Source: Limnospira platensis
Lineage (GTDB): Bacteria; Cyanobacteriota; Cyanobacteriia; Cyanobacteriales; Microcoleaceae
Assembly: GCF_046480435.1 (NCBI RefSeq)
Contig: NZ_PKGC01000003.1
Reading direction: 5' to 3' (one strand)
DNA: 64,000 nt
Shown: positions 63,808 to 64,000 of the stretch, one piece after another
Layout of the letters: each line of letters starts with the position of its first letter
Numbering within the stretch: position 1 is the first letter of the stretch
Position numbers and translations under genes: made by a program
The notes under the pieces: model-generated
Database searches by the model: none
The model's input: only the letters and a program-made list of their open reading frames with translations
What the model was told of the DNA's origin: nothing

Positions 63808-63937
63808 AGGTTCCCACAGCAATTAAATTCACACACTTTAACATTTTGCCCCTAGGGGGACAGTCTTGGGTCTGTTAGCTCTCCGATTTTACCACCTGTT
63901 GGGTCTCTTTAGCTCCCTACCGGAACCCAAGACTGTA

Positions 63938-63993
63938 GGGGCGGGTTCTGGGGTCAATTACATTGGATACCAGGATATTGGTAAACCCGCCCC
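63938..63993. repeat. Short inverted-repeat element (same arms as 4371-4426)
   Basis: The arms GGGGCGGGTT (63938-63947) and AACCCGCCCC (63984-63993) are identical to those at 4371-4426 and enclose 36 nt, the same loop length, though the loop sequence differs. It lies upstream of ndhB near the window edge; the remaining 3' part is not fully visible. Confidence 0.6.
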
Positions 63994-64000
63994 CAAACCC

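Noticed and set aside
1..64000. tRNA, rRNA, CRISPR arrays, transposases, prophage genes
   Set aside because: Spacers were read for T-loop-like GTTCGAATCC motifs and regularly spaced repeats; no convincing case was found. No transposase or phage protein was recognised among the open frames.

Overview
The window reads as a chromosomal segment of a filamentous, Arthrospira/Limnospira-like cyanobacterium. The evidence is nblA (phycobilisome degradation), ndhB (NDH-1), fbp-zwf-opcA, the purC/Omp85 gene pair, a DUF2996 protein, a UDP-glucose:tetrahydrobiopterin glucosyltransferase-like gene, and very frequent HIP1 octamers (GCGATCGC, for example 5595-5602). The genus is inferred from general resemblance and was not tested. 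No rRNA, tRNA, CRISPR array, transposase or phage structural gene was found. Most genes are housekeeping.

Layout. 1-9 kb: a nurA-like nuclease with a membrane GTPase, ppx, scpA (minus strand), then a RecQ helicase fused to a phosphoribosyltransferase domain and followed by a DprA-like gene. 9-15 kb (minus strand): glgX, purC, Omp85. 15-18 kb: a CHAT-FHA caspase-like protein with an unknown partner, then a non-coding repeat. 18-24 kb: NDP-sugar pyrophosphorylase, priA, nblA, and a minus-strand pair (desaturase-SDR fusion, Nudix). 24-27 kb: an orphan sugar-binding lipoprotein, a coiled-coil protein and a DUF697-SHOCT membrane protein. 27-32 kb: cydAB, a TraB/GumN protein and a secreted amidase. 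32-37 kb: fbp, zwf, opcA (oxidative pentose phosphate entry). 37-46 kb: a mixed set (2Fe-2S protein, glycosyltransferase, XRE regulator, PRTase, cysC, malic enzyme, two hypotheticals, cation/proton antiporter). 46-51 kb: a protein-quality cluster (msrB, hsp20, dnaJ, orf89, htrA). 51-55 kb: K+ channel, bioF, SDR, SLH lipoprotein. 55-62 kb: two U32 proteins, trmN6, a cyclase, a LysE exporter, cmoA and cmoB. The window ends with ndhB and a short inverted repeat.

Four things stand out. (1) Genes for ho5U34/cmo5U34 and m6A37 tRNA modification (U32 pair, TrmN6, CmoA, CmoB) lie within 6.5 kb, which is unexpected in a cyanobacterium. (2) The RecQ-PRTase plus DprA pair combines the domains of PRTase/DprA toxin-antitoxin or anti-phage modules. 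(3) Two diverged copies of a non-coding repeat (17541-17792 and 46181-46400, opposite strands) align without gaps over 153 bp; each ends in a promoter-like motif pointing at the gene downstream. (4) Several small inverted-repeat elements share the arm GGGGCGGGTT/AACCCGCCCC.

All functions are inferred from recognised sequence motifs. No alignment or database search was run.
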